A DNA stretch of 13,677 nucleotides from Candidatus Moraniibacteriota bacterium (GCA_026396205.1 JAPLXF010000034.1:1-13677); one strand, 5' to 3'. Shown: positions 5,354-11,374, counted from the first letter of the stretch. The notes: generated by a model from the sequence alone, not told the origin. Program-made: numbers and translations.

Positions 5354-5656
5354 ATGGAAAAAACTTACCAAGAAATTTTATCTGATGCACTAATGGATTT
5401 AAATACTGGTACTGGCGCAGATAATATGAAAAGGCAGGGAATTGGTAGGGCGCTTGTTGCATTAGCGATGGTAATGAGCGATGCGGATGATAAATTGAAT
5501 AGAATAATTGGGAGTGTGCACAAAACAGGAGATAACTTGGACGAGTTGAATAAAAATATATCAAAATTTAATGAAAATTCAGGGAAATTGCAGAAGTGGT
5601 TGATTTTTTGGACTGCTACGATGGCGATAGCTACTTTAGTAGCACTCTTAAAATGA
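5354..5656 (+). CDS. Small C-terminally anchored membrane protein, function unknown
   Basis: 100 residues. About 80 soluble, mostly helical residues are followed by one C-terminal hydrophobic segment (WLIFWTATMAIATLVALL) and a final Lys, so it is probably tail-anchored with the bulk on the cytoplasmic side. The stretch DELNKNISKFNENSGKLQK before the membrane looks like a coiled coil. It starts 18 nt after the metallopeptidase gene, and its stop overlaps the start of the PLD gene (ATGA), so the three are probably co-transcribed. I do not recognise the family. A holin-like role cannot be excluded, but a single C-terminal segment does not specifically suggest it. Confidence 0.75.
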   Translation: MEKTYQEILSDALMDLNTGTGADNMKRQGIGRALVALAMVMSDADDKLNRIIGSVHKTGDNLDELNKNISKFNENSGKLQKWLIFWTATMAIATLVALLK

Positions 5657-6210
5657 AAAATCTAAGCAAAATCCATCTGACTAAATTCAATAAAATCGTT
5701 TTTTCTTTGGCAATAATTTTGCTGGTTGGTTTTGGGACATTCAAAATTACGGACATATATTTTCACCGGCAATTTCAGATTTTTTATAGCTTGGACAAAA
5801 AACAAAACGACCAGGAAATCATCAAGCTTATCAATTCCTCTGACAAATATATATATTTCGCCATCTATACTTTTACCAAAGACAACATCGCGGACGCCTT
5901 GATCGCCGCCAAACAGCGAGGCGTTTTGGTGTGGGGCATAACGGACACAGCGGAAGCGTTCAGCGATTATGAAAAACCGATTGTTGAAAAGCTGCGCGCG
6001 GCCGGCGTAGTTGTGGAAACGCAAAAGCATCCCGACGGCATAATGCACATCAAAGCGATCGTTACCGACAAAGCCTACGCCATCGGCAGCTACAACTGGA
6101 CGCAGTCGGCGACGGTTGCCAATGACGAGATTTTGGAAATCGGCAAAGACAAAAATTTACATAATCAATATTTCAATATTTTAAAAAATCTTTTAATTAA
6201 TAACCAGTAA
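5653..6210 (+). CDS. Membrane-anchored PLD-superfamily nuclease, single HKD motif
   Basis: 185 residues from ATG 5653, which overlaps the previous stop as ATGA. A longer in-frame start at 5596 would lie inside the previous gene and add a non-signal-like N-terminus, so it is rejected. Residues 13-30 form an N-terminal membrane anchor. Residues 50-180 match the compact phospholipase D fold of Nuc-type endonucleases: an IYFAIYTFTKDNIADALIAA segment (67-86) and one HKD motif H132-x-K134-x4-D139 followed by GSYN (145-148). Proteins with one HKD normally dimerise to form the active site, and Nuc-type members hydrolyse DNA or RNA phosphodiesters without metal. The anchor places the enzyme outside the cytoplasm. 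An OB-fold protein gene follows after 4 nt. Phospholipase activity is less likely at this size. Confidence 0.88.
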   Translation: MKNLSKIHLTKFNKIVFSLAIILLVGFGTFKITDIYFHRQFQIFYSLDKKQNDQEIIKLINSSDKYIYFAIYTFTKDNIADALIAAKQRGVLVWGITDTAEAFSDYEKPIVEKLRAAGVVVETQKHPDGIMHIKAIVTDKAYAIGSYNWTQSATVANDEILEIGKDKNLHNQYFNILKNLLINNQ

Positions 6211-6214
6211 AAAT

Positions 6215-6685
6215 ATGGGAGAAGAAAAGAAAAAATTCAACAAGCAAAATTATATCGGCCTCGCCGTCATAATCATCATAGTCGCAGTGGCGGCTTATTA
6301 TTTTGGCGCTTCCAAAAAGCCGGCGCAACTCGCATATCCTTCAAATAATTCAAATTACAAATCTAGCGACAATGACAATTCCGTGCCGGCGCAAAATCCC
6401 AGCGTCTATGATTATATCGAAGCGGCCAAACACATTGGAGAATACGCCAGCGTGAAAGGAAAAATCGCGCAAGTGCATAAATCGAATAAAGGCACAGTCT
6501 TCTTTGATTATTGCCCAAGCTACAAAGGCTGTCCGTTCAGCGCGGTCATCTTCGCCTCCGCGGCCGGAAATTTTAATAATCCAGTGCAATATGAAGGCCA
6601 AGAGATAACTGTTACCGGGAAAATCAGCTCATATCAAGGCAGCGCGGAAATAATATTAGACAGCCCAAATCAGATTTCACAATAG
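6215..6685 (+). CDS. Membrane-anchored OB-fold protein
   Basis: 156 residues: a basic N-terminus, a transmembrane anchor at 13-30, a polar Ser/Asn-rich linker (about 40-62), and an OB-like beta-barrel at 66-153. The pattern IGEYASVKGKIAQVHKSNKG...VIFASAA...YEGQEITVTGKISSYQGSAEIIL is that of nucleic-acid-binding OB domains of the kind attached to secreted nucleases such as YhcR. C100 and C106 may form a disulfide. It starts 4 nt after the PLD nuclease gene, so nuclease and OB domain are probably made together and act on extracellular nucleic acid; that pairing is inferred from context. No Shine-Dalgarno is seen. A stem-loop follows the stop. Confidence 0.8.
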   Translation: MGEEKKKFNKQNYIGLAVIIIIVAVAAYYFGASKKPAQLAYPSNNSNYKSSDNDNSVPAQNPSVYDYIEAAKHIGEYASVKGKIAQVHKSNKGTVFFDYCPSYKGCPFSAVIFASAAGNFNNPVQYEGQEITVTGKISSYQGSAEIILDSPNQISQ

Positions 6686-6697
6686 GTTTATGCGAAA

Positions 6698-6720
6698 TAG
6701 CCGAGAACGGTCCTCGGCTA
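6698..6720 (+). terminator. Stem-loop after the OB-fold gene
   Basis: TAGCCGAG (6698-6705) pairs with CTCGGCTA (6713-6720), an 8-bp stem with a 7-nt loop. No T-run follows, so it is either a weak terminator or an mRNA 3'-end structure. Confidence 0.45.
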
Positions 6721-6738
6721 AATTAATCAACTAAAAAT

Positions 6739-6876
6739 ATGACTAAAAAAACAATCAATCAAAAAGATTTCAGAATAATTGGGAAAGATAATCCGCGCAG
6801 GGCTTCCCGCATGGAAGGAAAAGTTAAAAACAGAAGCATCAAAAATGTCAGGAAAAAAGGCAAGAATTTAAAATAA
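6739..6876 (+). CDS. 45-residue highly basic protein, function unknown
   Basis: An ATG-initiated frame of 45 codons rich in Lys, Arg and Asn (ending KNRSIKNVRKKGKNLK), with no hydrophobic segment. The charge suggests a nucleic-acid-binding or ribosome-associated peptide; this is inference. It starts 19 nt after the stem-loop at 6698-6720 and ends 1 nt before the next small gene, which supports a real operon of tiny genes. Codon use is mixed, like its neighbours. I do not recognise the family. Confidence 0.55.
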   Translation: MTKKTINQKDFRIIGKDNPRRASRMEGKVKNRSIKNVRKKGKNLK

Positions 6877-6877
6877 A

Positions 6878-7045
6878 ATGAAATGCTTTATAATCGGTGG
6901 CATGTTAATCGGGTCTTATGCTGGCAGTTTCCTGCCGATGCTCTGGGGCGAAAGCGCCTTCTCAATAGCTTCCTTATTTTTTGGCGCGGTTGGCGGTATT
7001 TTAGGCATTTGGGTATCATATGCAATAGCGGTTAAATATTTATAA
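6878..7045 (+). CDS. 55-residue two-TM glycine-rich membrane protein
   Basis: 55 codons from ATG 6878, one base after the preceding stop. Two hydrophobic segments rich in Gly and Ala (about 4-22 and 29-50) are separated by a short loop containing LWGES. SYAGSFLPMLWG and FFGAVGGILGIW resemble a small glycine-zipper hairpin protein I recall as common in Patescibacteria, with no known function. It lies in a run of three tiny genes before a strong terminator. Confidence 0.7.
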   Translation: MKCFIIGGMLIGSYAGSFLPMLWGESAFSIASLFFGAVGGILGIWVSYAIAVKYL

Positions 7046-7054
7046 AATAAAAAA

Positions 7055-7258
7055 ATGGAAAATGAAGAAATTTTTAAAAAGTTGGAAGAGCAGGACAAAA
7101 AAATAACCGACATATATATTTCCACGGAAAAGACGCGCAAATATTTTTTATGGACGATGATTATCACAATCGCGGTCATAGTTTTACCGCTGATTGTAAT
7201 GGCATTTTTGGCTCCGTGGTTTATACAAATTATGACCAGCGCCTATAATATCCAGTAA
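7055..7258 (+). CDS. 67-residue coiled-coil plus transmembrane protein
   Basis: Residues 1-30 form an acidic/basic coiled coil (EEIFKKLEEQDKKITDIY). A KTRKYF junction and one long hydrophobic segment (32-55, WTMIITIAVIVLPLIVMAFLA) follow. The short N-terminal helix is probably cytoplasmic. It begins 10 nt after the two-TM gene, and a strong terminator follows immediately, so it closes the operon. The architecture looks familiar from Patescibacteria genomes, but the role is unknown. Confidence 0.75.
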   Translation: MENEEIFKKLEEQDKKITDIYISTEKTRKYFLWTMIITIAVIVLPLIVMAFLAPWFIQIMTSAYNIQ

Positions 7259-7265
7259 AATATAT

Positions 7266-7288
7266 TCCCGAAGGTTAAGCCTTCGGGA
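7266..7288 (+). terminator. First hairpin of a double terminator
   Basis: TCCCGAAGG (7266-7274), loop TTAAG, CCTTCGGGA (7280-7288): a perfect 9-bp stem. It has no T-run of its own; the second hairpin begins 6 nt later. Confidence 0.7.
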
Positions 7289-7294
7289 GATCTT

Positions 7295-7321
7295 AAATCG
7301 AGGTTAAACCTCGATTTTTTT
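7295..7321 (+). terminator. Rho-independent terminator
   Basis: AAATCGAGG (7295-7303), loop TTAAA, CCTCGATTT (7309-7317), continuing as T to 7321. Together with the hairpin at 7266 it insulates the small-gene operon from the regulator gene. Confidence 0.92.
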
Positions 7322-7338
7322 GATGTGTCAGTTTTTGT

Positions 7339-7408
7339 TTACAACTAGATGACAATTTTCTACATTTGTTGACAACTAGTATACAACTATAAAAACAGTT
7401 GACAACTT
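7339..7408 (+). promoter_or_regulatory. Phased ACAAyT repeat array, putative operator
   Basis: ACAACTA at 7341, ACAATTT at 7352, ACAACTA at 7372, ACAACTA at 7383 and ACAACTT at 7402, all in the same orientation. Spacings are 11, 20, 11 and 19 bp, so the copies fall on about one face of the helix. Three occur as TGACAA(C/T). The last overlaps the -35 of the promoter at 7399. A cooperative repressor, possibly the winged-helix protein encoded just downstream, is a natural candidate to bind them. Confidence 0.6.
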
Positions 7409-7427
7409 TCTATTTAAAGCGTATAAT
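7399..7427 (+). promoter_or_regulatory. Perfect consensus sigma-70 promoter giving a leaderless transcript
   Basis: TTGACA (7399-7404), exactly 17 nt, TATAAT (7422-7427). Only six bases separate the -10 from the ATG at 7434, so transcription should begin at or within a base or two of the start codon. The combination of an ideal promoter and overlapping repeats suggests strong expression held down by a repressor. Confidence 0.88.
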
Positions 7428-7433
7428 TAGAGT

Positions 7434-8480
7434 ATGAGTAATTTAAATGAAATTATCCTAAATCTTGCCCAAAAAAACGAGAAAATAAAAACTTCAGATG
7501 TTTTGGCGTCTTTAAATAAGAAACTTTCTAGAACCTATATTAGTCGAATTATCAACGCACTAGTTAAGGAGGGTAAGTTAGTAAAAGGCGGTTCAACGGC
7601 TGGAGCTTTTTATGTTTTACCGGAAAATGAAAATTTGATTCAATCAGAAATAATTTATAAGAAAATTTTTTTGAGGGAAGGCTTAGAAGAGCATAGAGTT
7701 TTGGATGAAATAAATCATACAAGAATTTATCTGGATCTCAAGGATAATGTGCGTTCTATATTTAATTATGCTTTTTCAGAAATGCTGAATAATGCCATCG
7801 AACATTCTCAGTCGGAGAAAATATCCGTAAGTGTTTTCAAGTCAAAAAAAGAATTGGTTTTTTTTATTGATGACTATGGAATAGGCGTTTTTCGGAATAT
7901 AAAGCACAAAAAAGAATTAAAGTCAGAGCTGGAGGCCATACAAGATCTTTTAAAAGGAAAAACAACCACAGCTCCTCAACTACATACCGGAGAGGGAATA
8001 TTTTTTACTTCCAAAGTAGCTAACCTGTTTACTCTGGAAAGTTTTGGTTTAAGATTAATGATTGATAATAATATAAAAGATATTTTTGTTAGCATGCAAA
8101 ATAAAAAGAATAAGGGAACGCGAGTTATCTTTGCAATTTCTTTGGATTCAAATATACATCTGGCTGGTATTTTCCGAAAATATCAGACTAATCAAGATAC
8201 AATGGCTTTTGACAAGACGGAAGTCAAAATAAAGCTTTTTACTATGGGAACAGTTCATGTGTCCAGATCGCAAGCGCGGAGGGTGTTAAATGGGTTGAAT
8301 AAATTTAAAACCATCGTTATGGATTTTGATAAGGTTCCAGTAATTGGGCAAGGATTTGCGGATGAAATCTTTCGCGTCTATAAATCCAAGCATCCAGAAA
8401 TCAATATAACGCCTATTAATATGAATGAGGCGGTCAAATTTATGATTAATAGGGTAGAAAAACCAGACTTCAAATCTTAA
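7434..8480 (+). CDS. Winged-helix / GHKL ATPase / DUF4325 STAS-like fusion regulator
   Basis: 348 residues without a membrane segment. Residues 1-65 form a winged helix: SDVLASLNKKLSRTYISRIINAL as helix-turn-helix, then KLVKGGSTAGAFYVL as wing. Residues 95-240 are a GHKL ATPase domain: N-box SEMLNNAIEHS with E116 and N119/N120, G1 box DDYGIG (146-151), a glycine lid HTGEGIF (184-190) and KGTRVIF (227-233). No phospho-acceptor His domain or receiver is seen. Residues 255-340 match DUF4325, a STAS-like domain, including VSRSQARRVL. GHKL plus STAS recalls anti-sigma kinase and anti-anti-sigma partners, here joined to a DNA-binding domain. It is probably a cytoplasmic ATP-responsive transcription regulator acting on its own promoter; that is inference. 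It is AT-rich, monocistronic, and ends where copy B of the 34-bp repeat begins. Confidence 0.85.
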   Translation: MSNLNEIILNLAQKNEKIKTSDVLASLNKKLSRTYISRIINALVKEGKLVKGGSTAGAFYVLPENENLIQSEIIYKKIFLREGLEEHRVLDEINHTRIYLDLKDNVRSIFNYAFSEMLNNAIEHSQSEKISVSVFKSKKELVFFIDDYGIGVFRNIKHKKELKSELEAIQDLLKGKTTTAPQLHTGEGIFFTSKVANLFTLESFGLRLMIDNNIKDIFVSMQNKKNKGTRVIFAISLDSNIHLAGIFRKYQTNQDTMAFDKTEVKIKLFTMGTVHVSRSQARRVLNGLNKFKTIVMDFDKVPVIGQGFADEIFRVYKSKHPEINITPINMNEAVKFMINRVEKPDFKS

Positions 8481-8513
8481 AATCCTTGATTTTAAAGGGG
8501 AAAGTGGTAAGCT
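8480..8513 (+). repeat. 34-bp direct repeat, copy B; carries a predicted promoter
   Basis: Identical to 3191-3224. It contains TTGATT (8486-8491), a 16-nt spacer and TG-G-TAAGCT (8505-8513). It starts on the last base of the regulator's stop codon and lies 29 nt before the ATG at 8543, so it should drive the Cys-repeat protein gene. Confidence 0.75.
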
Positions 8514-8542
8514 TCAGGTAGATATATATTTAAAATAAAAAC

Positions 8543-9178
8543 ATGAAAAGAAAAATAATAATTGTTGTTACTACAATAGTGATAATCGCTTTGATGGTGC
8601 CGGTTGTATTCTTTGGCCTTTATTTCTTAAGCATGGGAGGGTTATATGATATTATGTACAGTGCCAAATATAGAATTGTTTCTATAAGTGGAAATCCTGA
8701 TTTATGTGAAAAATTTTTTAAAGATGATGAATATTATATACCATCATGGTATTTAAGATATGGATGTTATATGGATTTTGCTATAGATAAAAATAATGAA
8801 AACATTTGTGAAAAAATTCCAAAAATAGATAAATTCGAAAGAATCAGAACTCGGTGCTATGATACAATTGCCATCAAAAACAAAAATCTCACTTTATGTG
8901 CACAGGCAGAAGATGGTTATTGTTATGGAGTTATTGGTGGAAAAACTACAGGCGATCCAAATTTGTGCGCAAATCTAAAAGGGAACAAAATTATTGCCAG
9001 TTGTTATTTTTATTTATGGTCTACATATGAATACTCTGATGCAGGTAAAAATCTAGGAAAAATAAATTCCAATTGTGAGAGAATAGCAGATAACGAAAAA
9101 AGAAAGTTATGTATGGACATATTTAAAGTTCGGGATAATAGTGAAAATATTGACAAAGTGATGGAATCATTTAATTAA
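8543..9178 (+). CDS. Membrane-anchored cysteine-repeat protein
   Basis: 211 residues. A basic start and a hydrophobic segment (about 4-30) form an uncleaved anchor. The exported remainder has ten cysteines (55, 75, 89, 105, 119, 127, 142, 154, 178, 190) in a degenerate repeat of about 30-35 residues: N-x-x-(L/I)C-(E/A)-x(I/F/L), charged residues, then a (G/R/S)CY motif followed by a helix. NPDLCEKF, NENICEKI, NLTLCAQA and NPNLCANL mark the units. I recall LC-repeat proteins of this type from Patescibacteria and small archaea, without known function. Disulfide-stabilised helical repeats at the cell surface are likely. It uses the same 34-bp promoter element as the membrane metallopeptidase gene and is followed by its own terminator. 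It is AT-rich. Confidence 0.72.
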   Translation: MKRKIIIVVTTIVIIALMVPVVFFGLYFLSMGGLYDIMYSAKYRIVSISGNPDLCEKFFKDDEYYIPSWYLRYGCYMDFAIDKNNENICEKIPKIDKFERIRTRCYDTIAIKNKNLTLCAQAEDGYCYGVIGGKTTGDPNLCANLKGNKIIASCYFYLWSTYEYSDAGKNLGKINSNCERIADNEKRKLCMDIFKVRDNSENIDKVMESFN

Positions 9179-9239
9179 TATTTTTTCATAGCTTCCTAAT
9201 TAATTAAAGCAATTTCCATAGTTACTTGAACAAACTTAT

Positions 9240-9263
9240 CTGCGTTTAGGCGCGGTTTTTTTT
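9240..9263 (+). terminator. Rho-independent terminator of the Cys-repeat gene
   Basis: CTGCG (9240-9244) pairs with CGCGG (9251-9255), with one T-G pair and a 6-nt loop, followed by T8. Confidence 0.65.
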
Positions 9264-9270
9264 GTTGCAA

Positions 9271-9299
9271 TTTACTAGTCGCGGATTTGGTATTATAAT
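9271..9299 (+). promoter_or_regulatory. Predicted promoter with near-leaderless geometry
   Basis: TTTACT (9271-9276), 17 nt, TATAAT (9294-9299). Only eight bases separate the -10 from the ATG at 9308, so the leader would be 0-3 nt. The -35 is weak. Confidence 0.6.
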
Positions 9300-9307
9300 A
9301 AGGCGAT

Positions 9308-10501
9308 ATGCAATTTGATTTTAAACAAGAAAAAAAGAAGAGCTTTTGGAAGAAAGAGATACCTTTTATCTGGGCAATTTTGGGAGTGGTTGTTTTGTCG
9401 GTAATTCTGGTATTTTTGACAAAATTTTACGCTGCCAAGATTCCAACTAAAATTCCAACAGTTGTAATTCCCCACAGAATAAAAAAACCGCCGGCGGAGC
9501 CGATAAAGCCCAGATATATTCCCATGCCTTTTACCATGGAAACGCTCAAGAAAAAAGGCTGCGTGGCGGACGGATTTCTTTCAGAATATGCCGGCAACAC
9601 GGAAAGCATGGTGAAGCTGATCAACCGTTCGGAATGCCAGTATCTCCACCGGGCGCTGGAAACCTGGTTAATGCCGCCGGATTTTGACAAGGCCGAGGAA
9701 ATAATGCTCAAAATCAAAAAGCCGGGCATGGTTTTTGGCATGTTTATCGCTGAAGCCATTAAAAGAAATGAAGAATATTATTACCCGCAAGAAGACCGCA
9801 ATTTTGATTTTTCCGCCATGTGCCGCAAAGGCTCGGATAATATTTGGGGCGAACATACTTGCAAGCCCAATTTTGAAAAAAAAGAATACCGGAAATATAT
9901 CCGCTACATTACCCAAAAAGCCATGGATACCGGCATCCAAAGTTTTCTTTTCGGGCAGGTCTATTTCCAGGATGAATCCGATCTGGAAAAATCGGAACTG
10001 CCGAAAATTATCCAAGAAATGCGCGCCTATGCCAAAGAATTGGGCATCCAAATCGTGGTGGGAGCGCAGACCGGCTACATCACCGACGATGATTATTTGG
10101 AAAATTTTGATTACATTGAAGGCGGAGTGGGCATGGACAGCGCCGGCAACATTGAAGACGGGCCGTGCCTTTCCTGGCGCTCCGGCTGTTGGGCGCTGCT
10201 CTGGAATGAGCGGTTCCAAAGCCGCGCCAAAAATGTTTTTCTCAATCTGGACTGGAGCGGCATCCAATCGGACGATATGAGCCGGTTCGCGCGGATGGAT
10301 AAAAAAACTCGGGAGAAAACTTTAAAAAATCTTTATCAGTATTTCACCTCGCGCAACATGGGCTTTATGATGCCAATGCTGGCGCCGCTGTATAAAGTCA
10401 ATAATGGCTGTTATGGCCCAAAAAAACGCTTTTATTCGCCGGACAATAAATACTTGTGCCAGGACGAAAACGCCATTAAAGCTATTATGCAAGGCCAATA
10501 A
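9308..10501 (+). CDS. Membrane-anchored conserved protein, candidate TIM-barrel/glycoside hydrolase-like
   Basis: 397 residues. A basic cytoplasmic stretch and one transmembrane helix (about 18-40) lead into a Pro-rich linker (IPTKIPTVVIPHRIKKPPAEP). About 320 exported residues follow. They show a repeating strand-then-helix pattern (GMVFGMFIAEAIKR, GIQSFLFGQVYF, LGIQIVVGAQTG, FDYIEGGVGMD, NVFLNLDWSG, MGFMMPMLAPLY) suggesting a barrel, with several Asp/Glu near strand ends and eight or so cysteines. I recognise close relatives as conserved uncharacterised Patescibacteria proteins, including RFYSPDNKYLCQDENAI near the end. Hydrolysis of a surface polysaccharide is a guess from the fold pattern and the muralytic neighbours. 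The gene is clearly richer in GC than the preceding block. Confidence 0.8.
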   Translation: MQFDFKQEKKKSFWKKEIPFIWAILGVVVLSVILVFLTKFYAAKIPTKIPTVVIPHRIKKPPAEPIKPRYIPMPFTMETLKKKGCVADGFLSEYAGNTESMVKLINRSECQYLHRALETWLMPPDFDKAEEIMLKIKKPGMVFGMFIAEAIKRNEEYYYPQEDRNFDFSAMCRKGSDNIWGEHTCKPNFEKKEYRKYIRYITQKAMDTGIQSFLFGQVYFQDESDLEKSELPKIIQEMRAYAKELGIQIVVGAQTGYITDDDYLENFDYIEGGVGMDSAGNIEDGPCLSWRSGCWALLWNERFQSRAKNVFLNLDWSGIQSDDMSRFARMDKKTREKTLKNLYQYFTSRNMGFMMPMLAPLYKVNNGCYGPKKRFYSPDNKYLCQDENAIKAIMQGQ

Positions 10502-10506
10502 GGGTG

Positions 10507-10512
10507 TATAAT
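10507..10512 (+). promoter_or_regulatory. Predicted -10 element for the lipoprotein gene
   Basis: TATAAT preceded by GGTG, 28 nt before the ATG at 10541. No recognisable -35 lies at 15-19 nt, so it is weakly supported. Read-through from the preceding gene is also possible. Confidence 0.35.
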
Positions 10513-10540
10513 AAAAGCGTAATCAAATAATAAAAACAAA

Positions 10541-11374
10541 ATGAAAAAAATATTCTGGCTGCTTCTGCCGGCGGCGATACTAGTAGCCGGCTGTGGAGTA
10601 AAAAACAATACGCTGAAAAATCCTGAAAATCAAAAAAACGTCGCCACCCAGCTGGCGCCGGCTCTCACCAGCGAAAAACTGGATATTGATTCTCCCCGGA
10701 CGGGACAAAAAATAACCAGCCCGGTAAAAGTTTCCGGCAATTCTAATTTTTTTGAAGCCAACACTTTAATCCGGATCAAAGATGAAAAAGGCGGGATTTT
10801 GGCGGCTACCTTTGCTACCGCCCAGGGCTGGATGGACAAAAAGTATCCTTTTTCTGCTCCGGTTTCCTATAGAAAACCGGCTTCGGAAAAAGGGATAATT
10901 GAAGTTTATGATCTTTCCCCTAAAGACGGGAAAGAAACGAACAAGCTTTCCGTGCCGGTAGTTTTCAGCGATCTGGATAAAAACTGGGCGCTCTATTCGG
11001 CTGATTTTGAAAACGCGATAAATACCCAAAGCTATCCGGATATCAAAAAACTGCTGGCGCCCAAAGTCAATCTCGTTTTTGAAGCGACAGAATGCTGCGG
11101 CTTAATTTCCGGCGATGCCGCCCTCAAAAAAGCCCAGGACTATATTGTCAAAATGTATGACCCGGCTAAGAGTTTTAATTTTTTCCAAGAGCAGGCAACA
11201 GTAAAAAGCATTCAAGCTAAAAGTGGCGACAAAGAGCAGGCTGATTATTTCAAAAATTATATTTTAGGCATCGGCAACAACGCCGGCGGAACCGTAGTCG
11301 GCTACCGCCTGGATAAAAACGGAAAAATTTCCGACTGGTATATCAGCGTGGCTTCCGACTTGCTGACCAGATAG
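10541..11374 (+). CDS. Lipoprotein with a Gmad2 immunoglobulin-like domain
   Basis: 277 residues. The signal peptide ends in lipobox LVAGC (14-18), so C18 should be lipidated and the protein held on the outer face of the cytoplasmic membrane. Residues 46-140 match Gmad2, the Ig-like domain first noted in spore germination proteins: IDSPRTGQKITSPVKVSGNS, FEAN near the second strand, and IIEVYDLSPKDGKE. Residues 145-277 are a second domain with an alternating helix/strand pattern (LYSADFENAINTQSYPDIKKLLAP ... GGTVVGYRLDKNGKISDWYIS), possibly NTF2/SnoaL-like, with adjacent C184-C185 by rough count. Gmad2 domains occur mostly on envelope proteins and are taken to mediate binding. It is probably monocistronic, with a strong terminator after it. 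Confidence 0.85.
   Translation: MKKIFWLLLPAAILVAGCGVKNNTLKNPENQKNVATQLAPALTSEKLDIDSPRTGQKITSPVKVSGNSNFFEANTLIRIKDEKGGILAATFATAQGWMDKKYPFSAPVSYRKPASEKGIIEVYDLSPKDGKETNKLSVPVVFSDLDKNWALYSADFENAINTQSYPDIKKLLAPKVNLVFEATECCGLISGDAALKKAQDYIVKMYDPAKSFNFFQEQATVKSIQAKSGDKEQADYFKNYILGIGNNAGGTVVGYRLDKNGKISDWYISVASDLLTR

Noticed and set aside
5596..5652. Longer start for the PLD nuclease (204 aa)
   Set aside because: It overlaps the upstream gene by 60 bases and adds a non-signal-like extension. ATG 5653 gives an ATGA overlap and a normal signal anchor.
5354..5656. Holin
   Set aside because: It has a single C-terminal membrane segment and no endolysin next to it; the muralytic genes are 6-7 kb away in separate units.
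3191..8513. 34-bp direct repeats as attachment sites of a 5.3-kb integrated element
   Set aside because: No integrase, transposase or tRNA-end overlap, and both copies have the same promoter-like geometry before an ATG, which a shared promoter explains better.
9668..10267. 199-codon minus-strand ORF
   Set aside because: Antisense to the 397-aa protein, with no family-like motifs and no promoter; all convincing genes are on the + strand.
9735..10280. 181-codon ORF in another frame inside the candidate barrel gene
   Set aside because: It lies wholly within a better gene and its composition (Lys, Pro, Trp, Ile-rich low complexity) is typical of a shadow frame.
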